Of a DNA stretch of 64,000 nt, positions 1 through 8,398 are shown in pieces. Below the pieces are notes generated by a model, which searched no databases, was not told where the DNA came from, and worked only from the letters and a program-made list of their open reading frames with translations. The position numbers and the translations under genes are program-made. The DNA is from Brevundimonas vesicularis (GTDB lineage Bacteria; Pseudomonadota; Alphaproteobacteria; Caulobacterales; Caulobacteraceae), in assembly GCF_027886425.1 (NCBI RefSeq), contig NZ_CP115671.1, forward strand, positions 186,001 through 250,000, given 5' to 3'. The first letter of the stretch is position 1. Each line of letters begins with the position of its first letter.

Positions 1-1
1 G

Positions 2-322
2 TCGGCGGCGGCGGTGAATGCAGCGACCGCGTCGGGACGCCCCGTGCTGGTCAATCTGACCGCCGACTGGTGCGTGACGTGCAAGATCAACGAACGCGCG
101 GCCCTGTCTTCGCCCCGTGTCGCCAAGGCGATGCGCGAGGCGAACGCCGCCTATCTGGTCGGCGACTGGACCCGGCGCGACGACGCCATCACCCGCGAGC
201 TTCAGGCGCATGGGCGTTCGGGCGTGCCGCTGTATCTGCTGTATCGACCGGGCCGGGCCGAGCCGGAAATCCTGCCGCAGCTGTTGACCGAGGGGCTGGT
301 CGTGGATGCGCTGAAGGATTGA
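2..322 (+). CDS. DsbD-like thiol:disulfide interchange protein, C-terminal thioredoxin domain (5' partial)
   Basis: The reading frame is open from the left window edge, so only the C-terminal ~106 residues are seen. The active-site motif ADWCVTCK and the later GVPLY segment (thioredoxin cis-Pro loop) mark the periplasmic thioredoxin-like domain of the DsbD/ScsB family. In known members this domain passes electrons from a membrane core to periplasmic disulfide partners. The membrane core expected upstream lies outside the window. An internal GTG at 14 could mimic a start but falls within the domain and lacks an obvious Shine-Dalgarno. The fold is clear; whether the parent is DsbD or a ScsB-type paralogue cannot be judged from this piece. 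Confidence 0.8.
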   Translation, partial: SAAAVNAATASGRPVLVNLTADWCVTCKINERAALSSPRVAKAMREANAAYLVGDWTRRDDAITRELQAHGRSGVPLYLLYRPGRAEPEILPQLLTEGLVVDALKD

Positions 323-325
323 GCG

Positions 326-1225
326 TCAGCTCAGGAACCGCTGCACCGCCGCCAAGAACCGCTGCGGCTGCTGCATCATCACCTGATGTTCGGCGCCTTC
401 GATCCGCTCGAACCGGGCCGTGCGTGGCAAGCCTTCGAAGCCGTAGCGATACAGCCCCTCCAGCCGGTTGCGCGGCGCATCGGGATCGCGGGTCCAGCCA
501 TAGACGACGGTGACCGGGGCGGTGATCTCCGAAAGGCGGGGGCGCAGATCGACGGTTAAGGCTTCATACAGACCCTGGGCCAGGACGCGCCGGTCGCCGC
601 CCTGAAGCCCCAGCCCCTCGAACACCATGTCGCCGGCCAGACCCATGTCCACGCCAAAGGCCGCGACCTGGGACTTCAGCGCCTGATCGCCGAACAGGAG
701 CAGGGCCTGATAGCCCAGCCGGGCCAGGGGCTCGACCTGATCCGATGTGGTGCGGGCGTCGATCAGCGACGGGAAGAAGGGCGATGAATCGACCACCATG
801 ACGCGCCCGATCCGGTCGCCCATGTCGGCGGCGACGCGCAGGGCGATCTGGCCGCCCAGCGAATGGCCGATCACGGCGGGCCGGTCGATGCGCTGCTCGC
901 GGATGTAGCGTTCGATCTCGCTGGCGGCAGGGCCGGCCAGACCGCCGCTGACATTGTCGCCGATCTGGGTCTCGCCGAAGCCGCGCAGGGTGACCAGATG
1001 CACCCGGTAGCGGTTATCGAGCCGATCCGCCGTCGAGCGCCAGGCCGAGCCGGTCGAACCCAGGCCGGGGATGAAGATGATGTCCGGCCCCCGCCCGCGC
1101 GTCTCGACGATGATGCGGCTGGAGCTGAACGCCGGAGCGGCCTGTAACTGCACCTTGGCCTGGACGGCGACCGGGGCGAGGACGAACAGGGTCGCAAGAA
1201 GCGAGGCGAAAAGGCGGATCATCAT
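326..1225 (-). CDS. Exported alpha/beta hydrolase
   Basis: This 299-residue protein starts with a hydrophobic signal peptide with likely cleavage after AQA near residue 23. An oxyanion-type segment (FIPGLGSTG, about residues 51-59) is followed by the nucleophile elbow GHSLGG with Ser122. A later Asp in WTRDPD and a His in EGAEHQ complete a plausible Ser-Asp-His triad, so the enzyme should be an active periplasmic hydrolase. The substrate is unknown: the family includes esterases, peptidases and lactonases. It converges on the DsbD-like gene with only 3 bp between stops. Two tandem ATG codons (1225 and 1222) make the exact start ambiguous by one residue. Confidence 0.85.
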   Translation of the reverse strand: MMIRLFASLLATLFVLAPVAVQAKVQLQAAPAFSSSRIIVETRGRGPDIIFIPGLGSTGSAWRSTADRLDNRYRVHLVTLRGFGETQIGDNVSGGLAGPAASEIERYIREQRIDRPAVIGHSLGGQIALRVAADMGDRIGRVMVVDSSPFFPSLIDARTTSDQVEPLARLGYQALLLFGDQALKSQVAAFGVDMGLAGDMVFEGLGLQGGDRRVLAQGLYEALTVDLRPRLSEITAPVTVVYGWTRDPDAPRNRLEGLYRYGFEGLPRTARFERIEGAEHQVMMQQPQRFLAAVQRFLS

Positions 1226-1273
1226 CCGCCCCTAACGCCCGATCACGGCGATCGGTTGACGCGTGCGTGCGAC

Positions 1274-2062
1274 CTATCGCCCCTTGAACTCGGGTTTGCG
1301 CTTTTCGACGAAGGCGGACATGCCCTCCTTCTGGTCCTCAAAGGCGAACAGGGAGTGGAACAGGCGACGTTCGAACTGGACGCCTTGGGTCAGGGTCGTC
1401 TCCAGCGCGGCGTTGACCATCTCCTTGTTGGCCATGACCGCCAGCGGGCTTTGCGAGGCGATCTTGGCGGCGATCTTGCGCGTTTCGTCCAGCAAGGTTT
1501 CATGAGGGAAGACGCGCGAGGCCAGACCGGCGCGTTCGGCCTCCGTCGCATCCATCATCCGGGCCGTCAGGACCATGTCCATGGCCTTGGACTTGCCCAC
1601 CAGACGGGTCAAGCGCTGGGAGCCGCCGATGCCCGGCGCGACGCCCAGGTTGATCTCAGGCTGGCCGAACTTCGCCTTGTCAGAGGCGACGATGAAGTCG
1701 CACAGCATGGCCAGTTCGCAGCCGCCGCCGAGAGCGAAGCCGTTGACCGCGGCGATGATCGGCTTTCTGAACCGGGTGATGCGGTCGTGGCCGAGGGCGA
1801 AATAGTTGCCCGTGTACATCTGGGCATAGGTCTGATCCGCCATCTCCTTGATGTCGGCGCCGGCGGCGAAGGCCTTTTCGCCCGAGCCGGTCAGGATCAG
1901 GCAGCGCACGCTGTCGTCCTGTTCGACGCTGTCGAGGAAGTCGGCCAGATCCTTGAACAGGGCCGCGTTCAGGGCGTTCAGCGCCTCGGGCCGGTTCAGG
2001 GTCACCACCGCATAGCCGTCGGCGTGGCGTTCGATCAGCAGGTTGGAATAGGCGTCGGCCAT
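1274..2062 (-). CDS. Enoyl-CoA hydratase
   Basis: This is a 262-residue crotonase-family protein. It has the CoA-binding/oxyanion segments FAAGADIKEM and NGFALGGGCELAM, and the two catalytic glutamates at Glu116 (GGGCE) and Glu136 (FGQPE), as in short-chain enoyl-CoA hydratases. It probably hydrates trans-2-enoyl-CoA in beta-oxidation or amino-acid breakdown in the cytosol. The reading frame continues upstream to about 2452, but the start at 2062 is chosen because AAAGGAG lies just upstream and homology begins there; the extension is low-complexity. It stands alone, with the next gene on the same strand ending at 2122. Length and motifs fit the family, though paralogues with other crotonase activities cannot be excluded. 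Confidence 0.9.
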   Translation of the reverse strand: MADAYSNLLIERHADGYAVVTLNRPEALNALNAALFKDLADFLDSVEQDDSVRCLILTGSGEKAFAAGADIKEMADQTYAQMYTGNYFALGHDRITRFRKPIIAAVNGFALGGGCELAMLCDFIVASDKAKFGQPEINLGVAPGIGGSQRLTRLVGKSKAMDMVLTARMMDATEAERAGLASRVFPHETLLDETRKIAAKIASQSPLAVMANKEMVNAALETTLTQGVQFERRLFHSLFAFEDQKEGMSAFVEKRKPEFKGR

Positions 2063-2121
2063 GGTCGGTCTCCTTTGACGACGGTCATACAGGCGCGAGG
2101 CGGGGCCCGCTAGCGCAGGCG

Positions 2122-2565
2122 CTATCGTCGAGGCATCAGCGCCAGGGTCAGGGCGGCGCGGACCAGTTCGACCACGACCACCATGCCCAGCAGAAGATTG
2201 GCGGCGATCACCTGGCCCCGCGCGCCCGACAGGTCCAGCGTCCAGCCGAAGACGGACGACAGGGCAAGCATCAGCGCCGAGATCAGGACCAGGCCGACCA
2301 GCAGCATCAGGGCGACATGACCCGCCTTCAGCGCCGCCTGAAGCGTCGGCCCCTCGTCCAGCACGCGGGCGCGGCGGCGGAACAGCCGGGCGATCAGGCC
2401 GGTGGCGGCGGCCTCGGCGACGGCGGCGACGACCAGGGCGGCGACGAACCACCAGATCAGGTCGCCGAGGTCGCCGTCGCGCAAGCCCTGGACGAAGTGG
2501 ACGAAATAGGCGCCCCAGACCAGGACGCCGACCACCAGACTGATCCAGAGATGGATCTTGCGCAT
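2122..2565 (-). CDS. Small multi-pass membrane protein, function unknown
   Basis: This 147-residue protein has about four hydrophobic helices (near residues 5-27, 37-60, 82-105 and 118-141) separated by a basic loop (RLFRRRAR). I do not recognise a family. It starts 4 bp after the stop of the DUF1697 gene, which itself follows mutM by 4 bp, so the three are probably one transcript. The context gives no firm hint of role beyond possible co-expression with DNA repair. Confidence 0.7.
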   Translation of the reverse strand: MRKIHLWISLVVGVLVWGAYFVHFVQGLRDGDLGDLIWWFVAALVVAAVAEAAATGLIARLFRRRARVLDEGPTLQAALKAGHVALMLLVGLVLISALMLALSSVFGWTLDLSGARGQVIAANLLLGMVVVVELVRAALTLALMPRR

Positions 2566-2569
2566 CGTT

Positions 2570-3109
2570 TCAGTCCTCCAGCCCGACCATGGCGGCCAGT
2601 TTCCGCACCGTGTTCCAGTTGCGGCCGGTGCCGACGCCGATCAGGCGCGGCTGGGCCTTCTCCGCCATCTTGGAGCGACCCAGGCCGTCGGGGTGCCAGA
2701 AGAACAGGTCGCCGCCGGCCGGCTCGACCCGCTCGTCCCCCGCCGCGAAACCACGCAAGGCCTCCACCGCCCCATCCTTGATCCCGGCCTTCATCACCAT
2801 GACCAGCAGTTTGGAGCCGTCGATCCCGGCCTGATCCGCGAACGGATTGGCGGCCATCAGCGCTTTCCATTGCGCGGGCGTGCGCACGATCACCTCGATG
2901 GGGCGTCCGAAATGGGCGGCGATGCCCTGCTCCAGCCGCGCCTCGACATCGGCCGGTTCGGCGTCGCTCTCGACGATCAGATTGCCGCTGGCCAAGAGGG
3001 TGCGCGGATTGGCGAAACCGGCCTCGACAGCGATGGCCTTCAGTTCGTTCATGGGAACCTTGACCCCGCCGACGTTGACGCCGCGCAACAGGCATATGCG
3101 GTCGCTCAT
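2570..3109 (-). CDS. DUF1697 family protein
   Basis: The 179-residue protein begins ICLLRGVNVGG and has ASGNLIVES and later PRLIGVGTGRNWNTV, the signature of the DUF1697 family, whose function is not established. The start at 3109 is preferred over an upstream in-frame ATG at 3223, because that one would lie inside mutM and AGAGGTAAG sits just before 3109. The gene begins 4 bp after the mutM stop and ends 4 bp before the next membrane-protein gene, implying a single operon. Confidence 0.85.
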   Translation of the reverse strand: MSDRICLLRGVNVGGVKVPMNELKAIAVEAGFANPRTLLASGNLIVESDAEPADVEARLEQGIAAHFGRPIEVIVRTPAQWKALMAANPFADQAGIDGSKLLVMVMKAGIKDGAVEALRGFAAGDERVEPAGGDLFFWHPDGLGRSKMAEKAQPRLIGVGTGRNWNTVRKLAAMVGLED

Positions 3110-3113
3110 GGGC

Positions 3114-3977
3114 TTACCTCTTCTGGCAGGAGGGGCAGTAGAAGGTGGAACGACCGCCCTGGACGATGCGGGCGACGACGCCGGTGCATTTGTCGCCACG
3201 GCAAGGCTCGCCCTCGCGGCCATAGACGTCGAACCGGTGCTGGAAATAACCTTGGCCGCCCTCGGCGTTGGCGAAGTCGCGCAGGGTCGAGCCGCCCGCC
3301 GCGATGGCGTCGTTCAGGACGTTTCGAACCTCGGTCGACAGACGCTCCAGCCGCGCTTTCGACACCGATCCGGCCGCGACCAGGGGCGAGATGCGGGCGC
3401 GGTACAGGGCCTCGCACACATAGATGTTGCCCAGGCCGGCGACGATCCGCTGGTCCAGCAGACTGACCTTGATGTTCTGCTTCTTGCCCGCGAAGGCCTC
3501 GACCAGATGGGCGCCGGAAAAGCCGTTGCCCAGCGGCTCGGGCCCCAAGCCGGCGAACCAGGGATGGGTTTCGACCTGATCGCTAGAGATCAGGCCCATG
3601 AAGCCGAACCGGCGCGCGTCGGCGTATCCGATGCGGGTCGCCGCCCCATCGCGGATGGCACAGCCGCTGAAATGTTCGTGCTTGCCGGCGATGGGCGCGG
3701 CCTCCTCGAACTCGCCCAGCAGGGTTCCGTCCAGGGTGAAGCGGCCGGTCATGCCCAGGTGGGTGATCCAGGTCTCGCCGGTCGAGAGCGGCATCAGCAG
3801 ATATTTGGCCCGCCGGTCGATCCGCAGGACCGTCGCCCCCTCCAGCCGTTCGACGAAACGCTCGGGGAAGGGAAATCGCAGGTCAAGCCGGTTGATCCGG
3901 ACCCGTGACAGCCGCGCGCCCTCCAGCACCGGCGTCAGGCCGCGTCGGACGGTTTCGACCTCGGGAAGTTCGGGCAT
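3114..3977 (-). CDS. mutM: Formamidopyrimidine-DNA glycosylase
   Basis: This 287-residue bifunctional DNA glycosylase/AP lyase removes 8-oxoguanine and ring-opened purines. The invariant N-terminus MPELPEVE supplies the Pro2 nucleophile after Met removal, with Glu3 and Glu6. Lys58 in RRAKYLL is the conserved phosphate-contact lysine. A helix-two-turn-helix region (QRIVAGLGNIYVCEAL) precedes the C-terminal zinc finger with CRGDKC and CPSC cysteine pairs. All key residues are intact and the length is normal. It heads a three-gene run with DUF1697 and a membrane protein, and diverges from the OPT transporter gene (start 4100). Confidence 0.97.
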   Translation of the reverse strand: MPELPEVETVRRGLTPVLEGARLSRVRINRLDLRFPFPERFVERLEGATVLRIDRRAKYLLMPLSTGETWITHLGMTGRFTLDGTLLGEFEEAAPIAGKHEHFSGCAIRDGAATRIGYADARRFGFMGLISSDQVETHPWFAGLGPEPLGNGFSGAHLVEAFAGKKQNIKVSLLDQRIVAGLGNIYVCEALYRARISPLVAAGSVSKARLERLSTEVRNVLNDAIAAGGSTLRDFANAEGGQGYFQHRFDVYGREGEPCRGDKCTGVVARIVQGGRSTFYCPSCQKR

Positions 3978-4099
3978 GGCCCGGTCCTAGCCCGTCCGGC
4001 TCGCGGGGCCAAGCGGCGGGGGCGCCCGCATCTGACCGCGACCAGTTGCCGCCTGCGACAGAATACGCTTACGTCCGCGCAAACGTGGGACCTTCGCAT

Positions 4100-6151
4100 A
4101 TGACAGACGCCGCCGCCGCCCCCAAGGGCCGGCTAGAACTTACGCTCCGCGCCCTGGTGCTGGGCTGCCTGCTGGCGGTGATCTTCACCGCCGCCAACAC
4201 CTATCTGGGCCTGCTGGTCGGCCTGACCTTCGCCTCGGCCATTCCGGCGGCGGTGATCTCGATGGCGGTGCTGCGGGCGTTCCGCACCTCGACCATCTGG
4301 GAGAATATGACCGTCCAGACCGTGGCCTCGGTCGGCGGGGCCATGAGTTCGATCATCTTCGTCCTGCCGGGCCTGGTGATGATCGGCTGGTGGCTGGAGT
4401 TTCCGTTCTGGCAGTCGGTGGCGATCTGCATCCTGGGCGGCGTGCTGGGCGTGACCTTCTCGATCCCGCTGCGCCGGGCGCTGGTCGTCAACGGCGGCCT
4501 GCCCTACCCCGAAGGCGTCGCCGCCGCCGAGGTGTTGAAGGTCGGCTCGCGCGGGGCCGAACAGACCGAAAGCGCGGTGCGCGAGAACAAGTCGGGGCTG
4601 TGGGTCGTGGTCGCCGGCGCCGTGGTGTCGTCAGGCTACGCCCTGCTGGTCGCGGGTCGGGTCTTTGCGGGCGAAGCGGCCAAGTTCTTCAAGCTGCCGG
4701 CCGCGCTGGGCGGCGGGGCGACGGGCATGGGCTTCGGTATGCAGTTCGCCCTGCTGGGCGCCGGGCATCTGATCGGCCTGACGGTCGGTCTGGCGCAGCT
4801 GTTCGGCCTGGTGCTGGCCTGGGCCATCGCCGTGCCGATCCTGACCAGCCCTGACACGATCGCCTGGCTGACGGCGCACGGCATTCCGTCGATCGCCTCG
4901 ACCCTGCCCGCCGGCGCGCCGGCCGAGGAGCTGGCGACCACCGTCTGGGCGCGCGAGGTGCGGTTCATGGGCGCGGGCGTCATCGGCGTCGCCGCCATCT
5001 GGACCCTGATCAAACTGGCCGGTCCGCTGATCGGCGGCCTGACCTCGGCGCTGGCCGCCAACGCCAAACGCGCCCACGGCGAAGTGCTTGAGCGCACCGA
5101 ACAAGATTTGCCCATCAAACTGGTGGGCGGCGTTTCGGTCGCCTGCCTGGTCGGCATAGCCGGCCTCCTGGCCTGGTTCGCCCAGAGCGCCCCGGCCCTG
5201 ACGGGGTCGACGCCGCTCCTGGTGATCGGCGGCCTGGTCTATGTGGTGCTGATCGGCTTCGCTGTGGCGGCCATCTGCGGCTATATGGCCGGTCTGATCG
5301 GCTCGTCGAACAGCCCCGTGTCGGGCGTCGGCATCCTGGCCATCGTCATCGCCTCGCTGCTGATGCTGGGCGTCATGGCCATCGCCGGCGTGCCGGCCGA
5401 TCCGTCGATCATCGCCTTCGCCCTGATCGTGACGGCGGTGGTCTTCGCCGTCGCCGTCATCGCCAATGACAACCTTCAGGATCTGAAGACCGGCCAACTG
5501 GTCGAGGCCACGCCGTGGCGTCAGCAGGTGGCGCTGATCGTCGGCGTCGGCGCCGGCGCTCTGGTGATCCCCTTCATCCTGAACCTGCTGAACCAGGCCT
5601 TCGGCTTCGAAGGCGGCCCGCCCGCCATCGTGGAAGGCGCCAAGACCCTGGCCGCCCCGCAAGCCACCCTGATCTCGGCCCTGGCGCGCGGCGTCATCGG
5701 CGGCGACCTGCGCTGGGACCTGATCGGTCTGGGCGCGGCGATCGGCGTGGTCATCATCGTGCTGGACGCGGTCGTGTCGAAGGCGACCAAGGGCAAGGTC
5801 AAGCTGCCGCCGCTGGCCGTCGGCATCGGCTTCTATCTGCCGGCTGCGGTCACCACCATGCTGGTCATCGGCGCCGTCGCCGGCTGGATCTACGACAAGG
5901 CGGTCTCGTCCACCCGCTACGCCGACGTGGCGCGCCGGATGGGCGTGCTGCTGGCCTCGGGCCTGATCGTCGGCGAAAGCCTGTTCGGCGTCTTCACCGC
6001 CGGCGTCATCGTGGCGACCCGGGACGACGCGCCCTTCGCCATGCTGCCGGCCGGTTCCGCCTGGCCGGCCATGCTGGCGGGCATCGTCGGCTTCGCTGTC
6101 GCGGTGTTCGGCCTTTACGCCTGGACGCGTAGCCGAGCTTCGAAGGTCTAG
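4100..6151 (+). CDS. OPT family oligopeptide transporter
   Basis: The 683-residue polytopic inner-membrane protein has about 15-16 hydrophobic segments. Features of the OPT family include NTYLGLLVGLTFASAIPAAV near the N-terminus, NGGLPYPEGVAAAEVLK, and SSNSPVSGVGILAI in the middle. It probably imports small peptides or metal-peptide complexes by proton symport, as in characterised OPT members; the substrate cannot be read from sequence. The start at 4100 is chosen because homology begins at MTDAAAAPKG; the frame is open upstream as far as 3905, over the mutM start. A strong hairpin terminator follows at 6172. Confidence 0.92.
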   Translation: MTDAAAAPKGRLELTLRALVLGCLLAVIFTAANTYLGLLVGLTFASAIPAAVISMAVLRAFRTSTIWENMTVQTVASVGGAMSSIIFVLPGLVMIGWWLEFPFWQSVAICILGGVLGVTFSIPLRRALVVNGGLPYPEGVAAAEVLKVGSRGAEQTESAVRENKSGLWVVVAGAVVSSGYALLVAGRVFAGEAAKFFKLPAALGGGATGMGFGMQFALLGAGHLIGLTVGLAQLFGLVLAWAIAVPILTSPDTIAWLTAHGIPSIASTLPAGAPAEELATTVWAREVRFMGAGVIGVAAIWTLIKLAGPLIGGLTSALAANAKRAHGEVLERTEQDLPIKLVGGVSVACLVGIAGLLAWFAQSAPALTGSTPLLVIGGLVYVVLIGFAVAAICGYMAGLIGSSNSPVSGVGILAIVIASLLMLGVMAIAGVPADPSIIAFALIVTAVVFAVAVIANDNLQDLKTGQLVEATPWRQQVALIVGVGAGALVIPFILNLLNQAFGFEGGPPAIVEGAKTLAAPQATLISALARGVIGGDLRWDLIGLGAAIGVVIIVLDAVVSKATKGKVKLPPLAVGIGFYLPAAVTTMLVIGAVAGWIYDKAVSSTRYADVARRMGVLLASGLIVGESLFGVFTAGVIVATRDDAPFAMLPAGSAWPAMLAGIVGFAVAVFGLYAWTRSRASKV

Positions 6152-6171
6152 CGACTAGGTTCGATCAGAAA

Positions 6172-6199
6172 GAAAGGCCGTCCTTCGGGGCGGCCTTTT
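6172..6199. terminator. Bidirectional intrinsic terminator between OPT transporter and ubiG
   Basis: An 8-bp stem AAAGGCCG/CGGCCTTT is extended by further pairs and closed by a C(TTCG)G tetraloop. It has T-runs on the plus side and, because of its symmetric A/T ends, also serves the minus strand. It sits between the convergent stops at 6151 and 6205. Confidence 0.85.
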
Positions 6200-6204
6200 G
6201 CATT

Positions 6205-7026
6205 TCAGGCGGCGCTCCGCGTGGCGACCATCATATAGTTGATGCCCGCATCGTCGGTCTGGCTCCATCGGTCGTGAAGCGGGTCGTAGTTCAGGCCGTA
6301 GGGCCCCTCAACCGCCACCGGCTCGGCGGCCAGCATCGCGCGGATTTCGTCGGGCTTCAGAAACTGGCGCCAGTCGTGTGTGCCGGCCGGAACCCAGCGC
6401 AGGATGTATTCCGCCGCCACCTTGCCCAGGGCCAGCGACTTCAGCGTGCGGTTCAGGGTGGCGACCATCATCACCCCGCCCGACCGGACCAGGCGCGAAC
6501 AGGCACGCACGAAGCTTTCGGGATCGGCGACGTGTTCGATCACCTCCATCGTCAGGACCACGTCGAACGGCCCCGCCCCTTCCGCCTCGATCTGTTCGAC
6601 CGTGGCGGCGCGATAGGCGATATCCAGACCGACCATGTCGGCGTGCGCGCGGGCGGTGCCGATGTTTTCGGACGAGGCGTCGAGGGCGGTGACGTCAAAG
6701 CCCATCCGTCGCATCGGCTCGGCGATCAGTCCGCCGCCGCATCCCACGTCCAGCAGGGTCAGACCTTCGAAGGGCGCGCGCGCCTTGGGATCGCGGCCCA
6801 GCCGCGTGCAAAGCTGGTCGCGGATCAACGCCAGCCTGGCCGGGTTGAAGCGGTGCAGCGGCGCGAAGGGCCCGTGCGCATCCCACCATTCGGCCGCCTG
6901 GGCCGAGAAGCGCGCCACGTCGGCGGGGTCGATCGATGCGCCGAACGCCGTTTCGGACGAATTTTGCGAAAAACCATGCCCCTGTTGGGGTAGGCGAGAC
7001 GGAGCGGCGCCGTTAGAAGCGGTCAT
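6205..7026 (-). CDS. ubiG: Ubiquinone biosynthesis O-methyltransferase
   Basis: The 273-residue SAM-dependent methyltransferase has the SAM motif LLDVGCGGG, LTMEVIEHV after it, and the UbiG-type tail GLNYDPL followed by INYMMVATR. It catalyses both O-methylation steps in ubiquinone synthesis. The start at 7026 (MTASNGAAP) is preferred: an upstream in-frame ATG at 7104 would overlap the divergent lysC gene. A segment near residues 30-45 (DPADVARFSAQAAEWWD) is the usual start of the UbiG domain. Confidence 0.93.
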   Translation of the reverse strand: MTASNGAAPSRLPQQGHGFSQNSSETAFGASIDPADVARFSAQAAEWWDAHGPFAPLHRFNPARLALIRDQLCTRLGRDPKARAPFEGLTLLDVGCGGGLIAEPMRRMGFDVTALDASSENIGTARAHADMVGLDIAYRAATVEQIEAEGAGPFDVVLTMEVIEHVADPESFVRACSRLVRSGGVMMVATLNRTLKSLALGKVAAEYILRWVPAGTHDWRQFLKPDEIRAMLAAEPVAVEGPYGLNYDPLHDRWSQTDDAGINYMMVATRSAA

Positions 7027-7082
7027 GACGCGAGGGATGAACCTTCGCGCCCTTTCACGCAAGCAGGGGGCGGAACGCCACG

Positions 7083-8357
7083 ATGACGCGGCCCGATACG
7101 ACACGACTGGTGATGAAGTTCGGCGGCACCTCGATGGGCGACCTCGAACGCATTCGCCGTGCAGCGCGGATCGTCGCGGCCGAAGTCTCGGCGGGCAAAC
7201 AGGTCGCCGTCGTCGTCTCCGCCATGGCGGGCAAGACCAACGAACTGGTCGCCTGGACAGACGGCGCCGGACCGGCCGCCGCGGGCCTGCCGCTCAGCGA
7301 CGACGAATATGACGTGGTGGTCGCCTCGGGCGAACAGGTGACCTCGGGCCTGCTGGCCGCGACCCTGCGCAACATGGGCTTCAACGCGCGCTCGTGGATG
7401 GGCTGGCAGGTGCCGATCCTGACCGACGACGCCCACGCCCGCGCCCGCATCATCGACATTCCTGGCGAAAAACTGGGCGCCGCCGTCGACGGCGGCGAGA
7501 TCGCCATCGTGCCCGGCTTCCAGGGCGTGACGGCGGACGGCAAGATCACGACCTTGGGGCGCGGTGGTTCAGACACCTCGGCGGTCGCCGTGGCGGCGGC
7601 CCTGGGCTGCCCCTGCGACATCTATACCGACGTGGATGGCGTCTATACGACCGACCCGCGCATCGAGAGCCGCGCGCGCCGCCTGGCCAAGGTGTCCTAC
7701 GAAGAGATGCTGGAAATGGCGTCCCTGGGCGCCAAGGTGCTGCAGACCCGCTCGGTCGAGCTGGCCATGGCCAAACAGGTGCCGGTCCGCGTCCTTTCAA
7801 GCTTTATCGAACCCGACGCGAATGGCGTCATGCCCGACAAGGGTGGAACCCTGATCTGCGACGAGGAGGAGATCGTGGAAAAACGTATCGTGTCCGGTGT
7901 GACCATGAGCCGTGACGAGGCCCGCATCACCCTGCTGGGCCTGTCCGACCGGGTGGACGCGCCCGCCGACGTCTTCACGCGCCTAGCCGAGGCCAACGTC
8001 AACGTCGACATGATCGTCCAGAGCCAGTCGCGCACCGCCGGAACGGTCAACCTGACCTTCACGACCGGCCGTCGCGACGCCGTGCGCGCGGCCGACCTGA
8101 TGACCGCCGCCAAGGAGCAGCTCGGCTTCGAGGAAATCCGCGTCGACGAGGACGTGGCCAAGGTCTCGGTCGTCGGCGTGGGCATGCGCAGCCATGCGGG
8201 CGTCGCCCAGACCATGTTCAAGGCCCTGGCCGACAAGGGCGTGAAGTTCCAGGCGATCTCGACCTCCGAGATCAAGATCAGCGTGCTGATCGACGCCGCC
8301 TACGCCGAGCTGGCCGTTCGCGCCCTGCATTCGGCATATGGGCTGGACGCGGTATAG
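7083..8357 (+). CDS. lysC: Aspartate kinase
   Basis: The 424-residue aspartokinase phosphorylates L-aspartate, the first step to lysine, threonine, methionine and diaminopimelate. The kinase core opens with VMKFGGTSMGD and contains TTLGRGGSDTSAVA. Two C-terminal ACT domains (about residues 280-424, with VGVGMRSHAGVA and IKISVLI) provide allosteric feedback by amino-acid end products in related enzymes. It diverges from ubiG with 56 bp between starts and is followed after 41 bp by ptsP, an arrangement I recall as common in Caulobacterales. No riboswitch-like leader is visible in the short upstream gap. Confidence 0.97.
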   Translation: MTRPDTTRLVMKFGGTSMGDLERIRRAARIVAAEVSAGKQVAVVVSAMAGKTNELVAWTDGAGPAAAGLPLSDDEYDVVVASGEQVTSGLLAATLRNMGFNARSWMGWQVPILTDDAHARARIIDIPGEKLGAAVDGGEIAIVPGFQGVTADGKITTLGRGGSDTSAVAVAAALGCPCDIYTDVDGVYTTDPRIESRARRLAKVSYEEMLEMASLGAKVLQTRSVELAMAKQVPVRVLSSFIEPDANGVMPDKGGTLICDEEEIVEKRIVSGVTMSRDEARITLLGLSDRVDAPADVFTRLAEANVNVDMIVQSQSRTAGTVNLTFTTGRRDAVRAADLMTAAKEQLGFEEIRVDEDVAKVSVVGVGMRSHAGVAQTMFKALADKGVKFQAISTSEIKISVLIDAAYAELAVRALHSAYGLDAV

Positions 8358-8370
8358 GGTGATTTCAGAA

Positions 8371-8384
8371 GGCGCCTAGGCGCC
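8371..8384. repeat. 14-bp perfect palindrome in the lysC-ptsP gap
   Basis: GGCGCCTAGGCGCC is its own reverse complement. It lies between the lysC stop (8357) and ptsP start (8399) and has no T-run, so it is not a convincing terminator. It may be an RNA-processing hairpin or a protein site, or chance in GC-rich DNA. Confidence 0.4.
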
Positions 8385-8398
8385 GGGGCGCGGGAGAC

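Noticed and set aside
7027..7082. Lysine riboswitch before lysC
   Set aside because: The gap to the divergent ubiG start is only 56 bp, too short for the conserved lysine aptamer.
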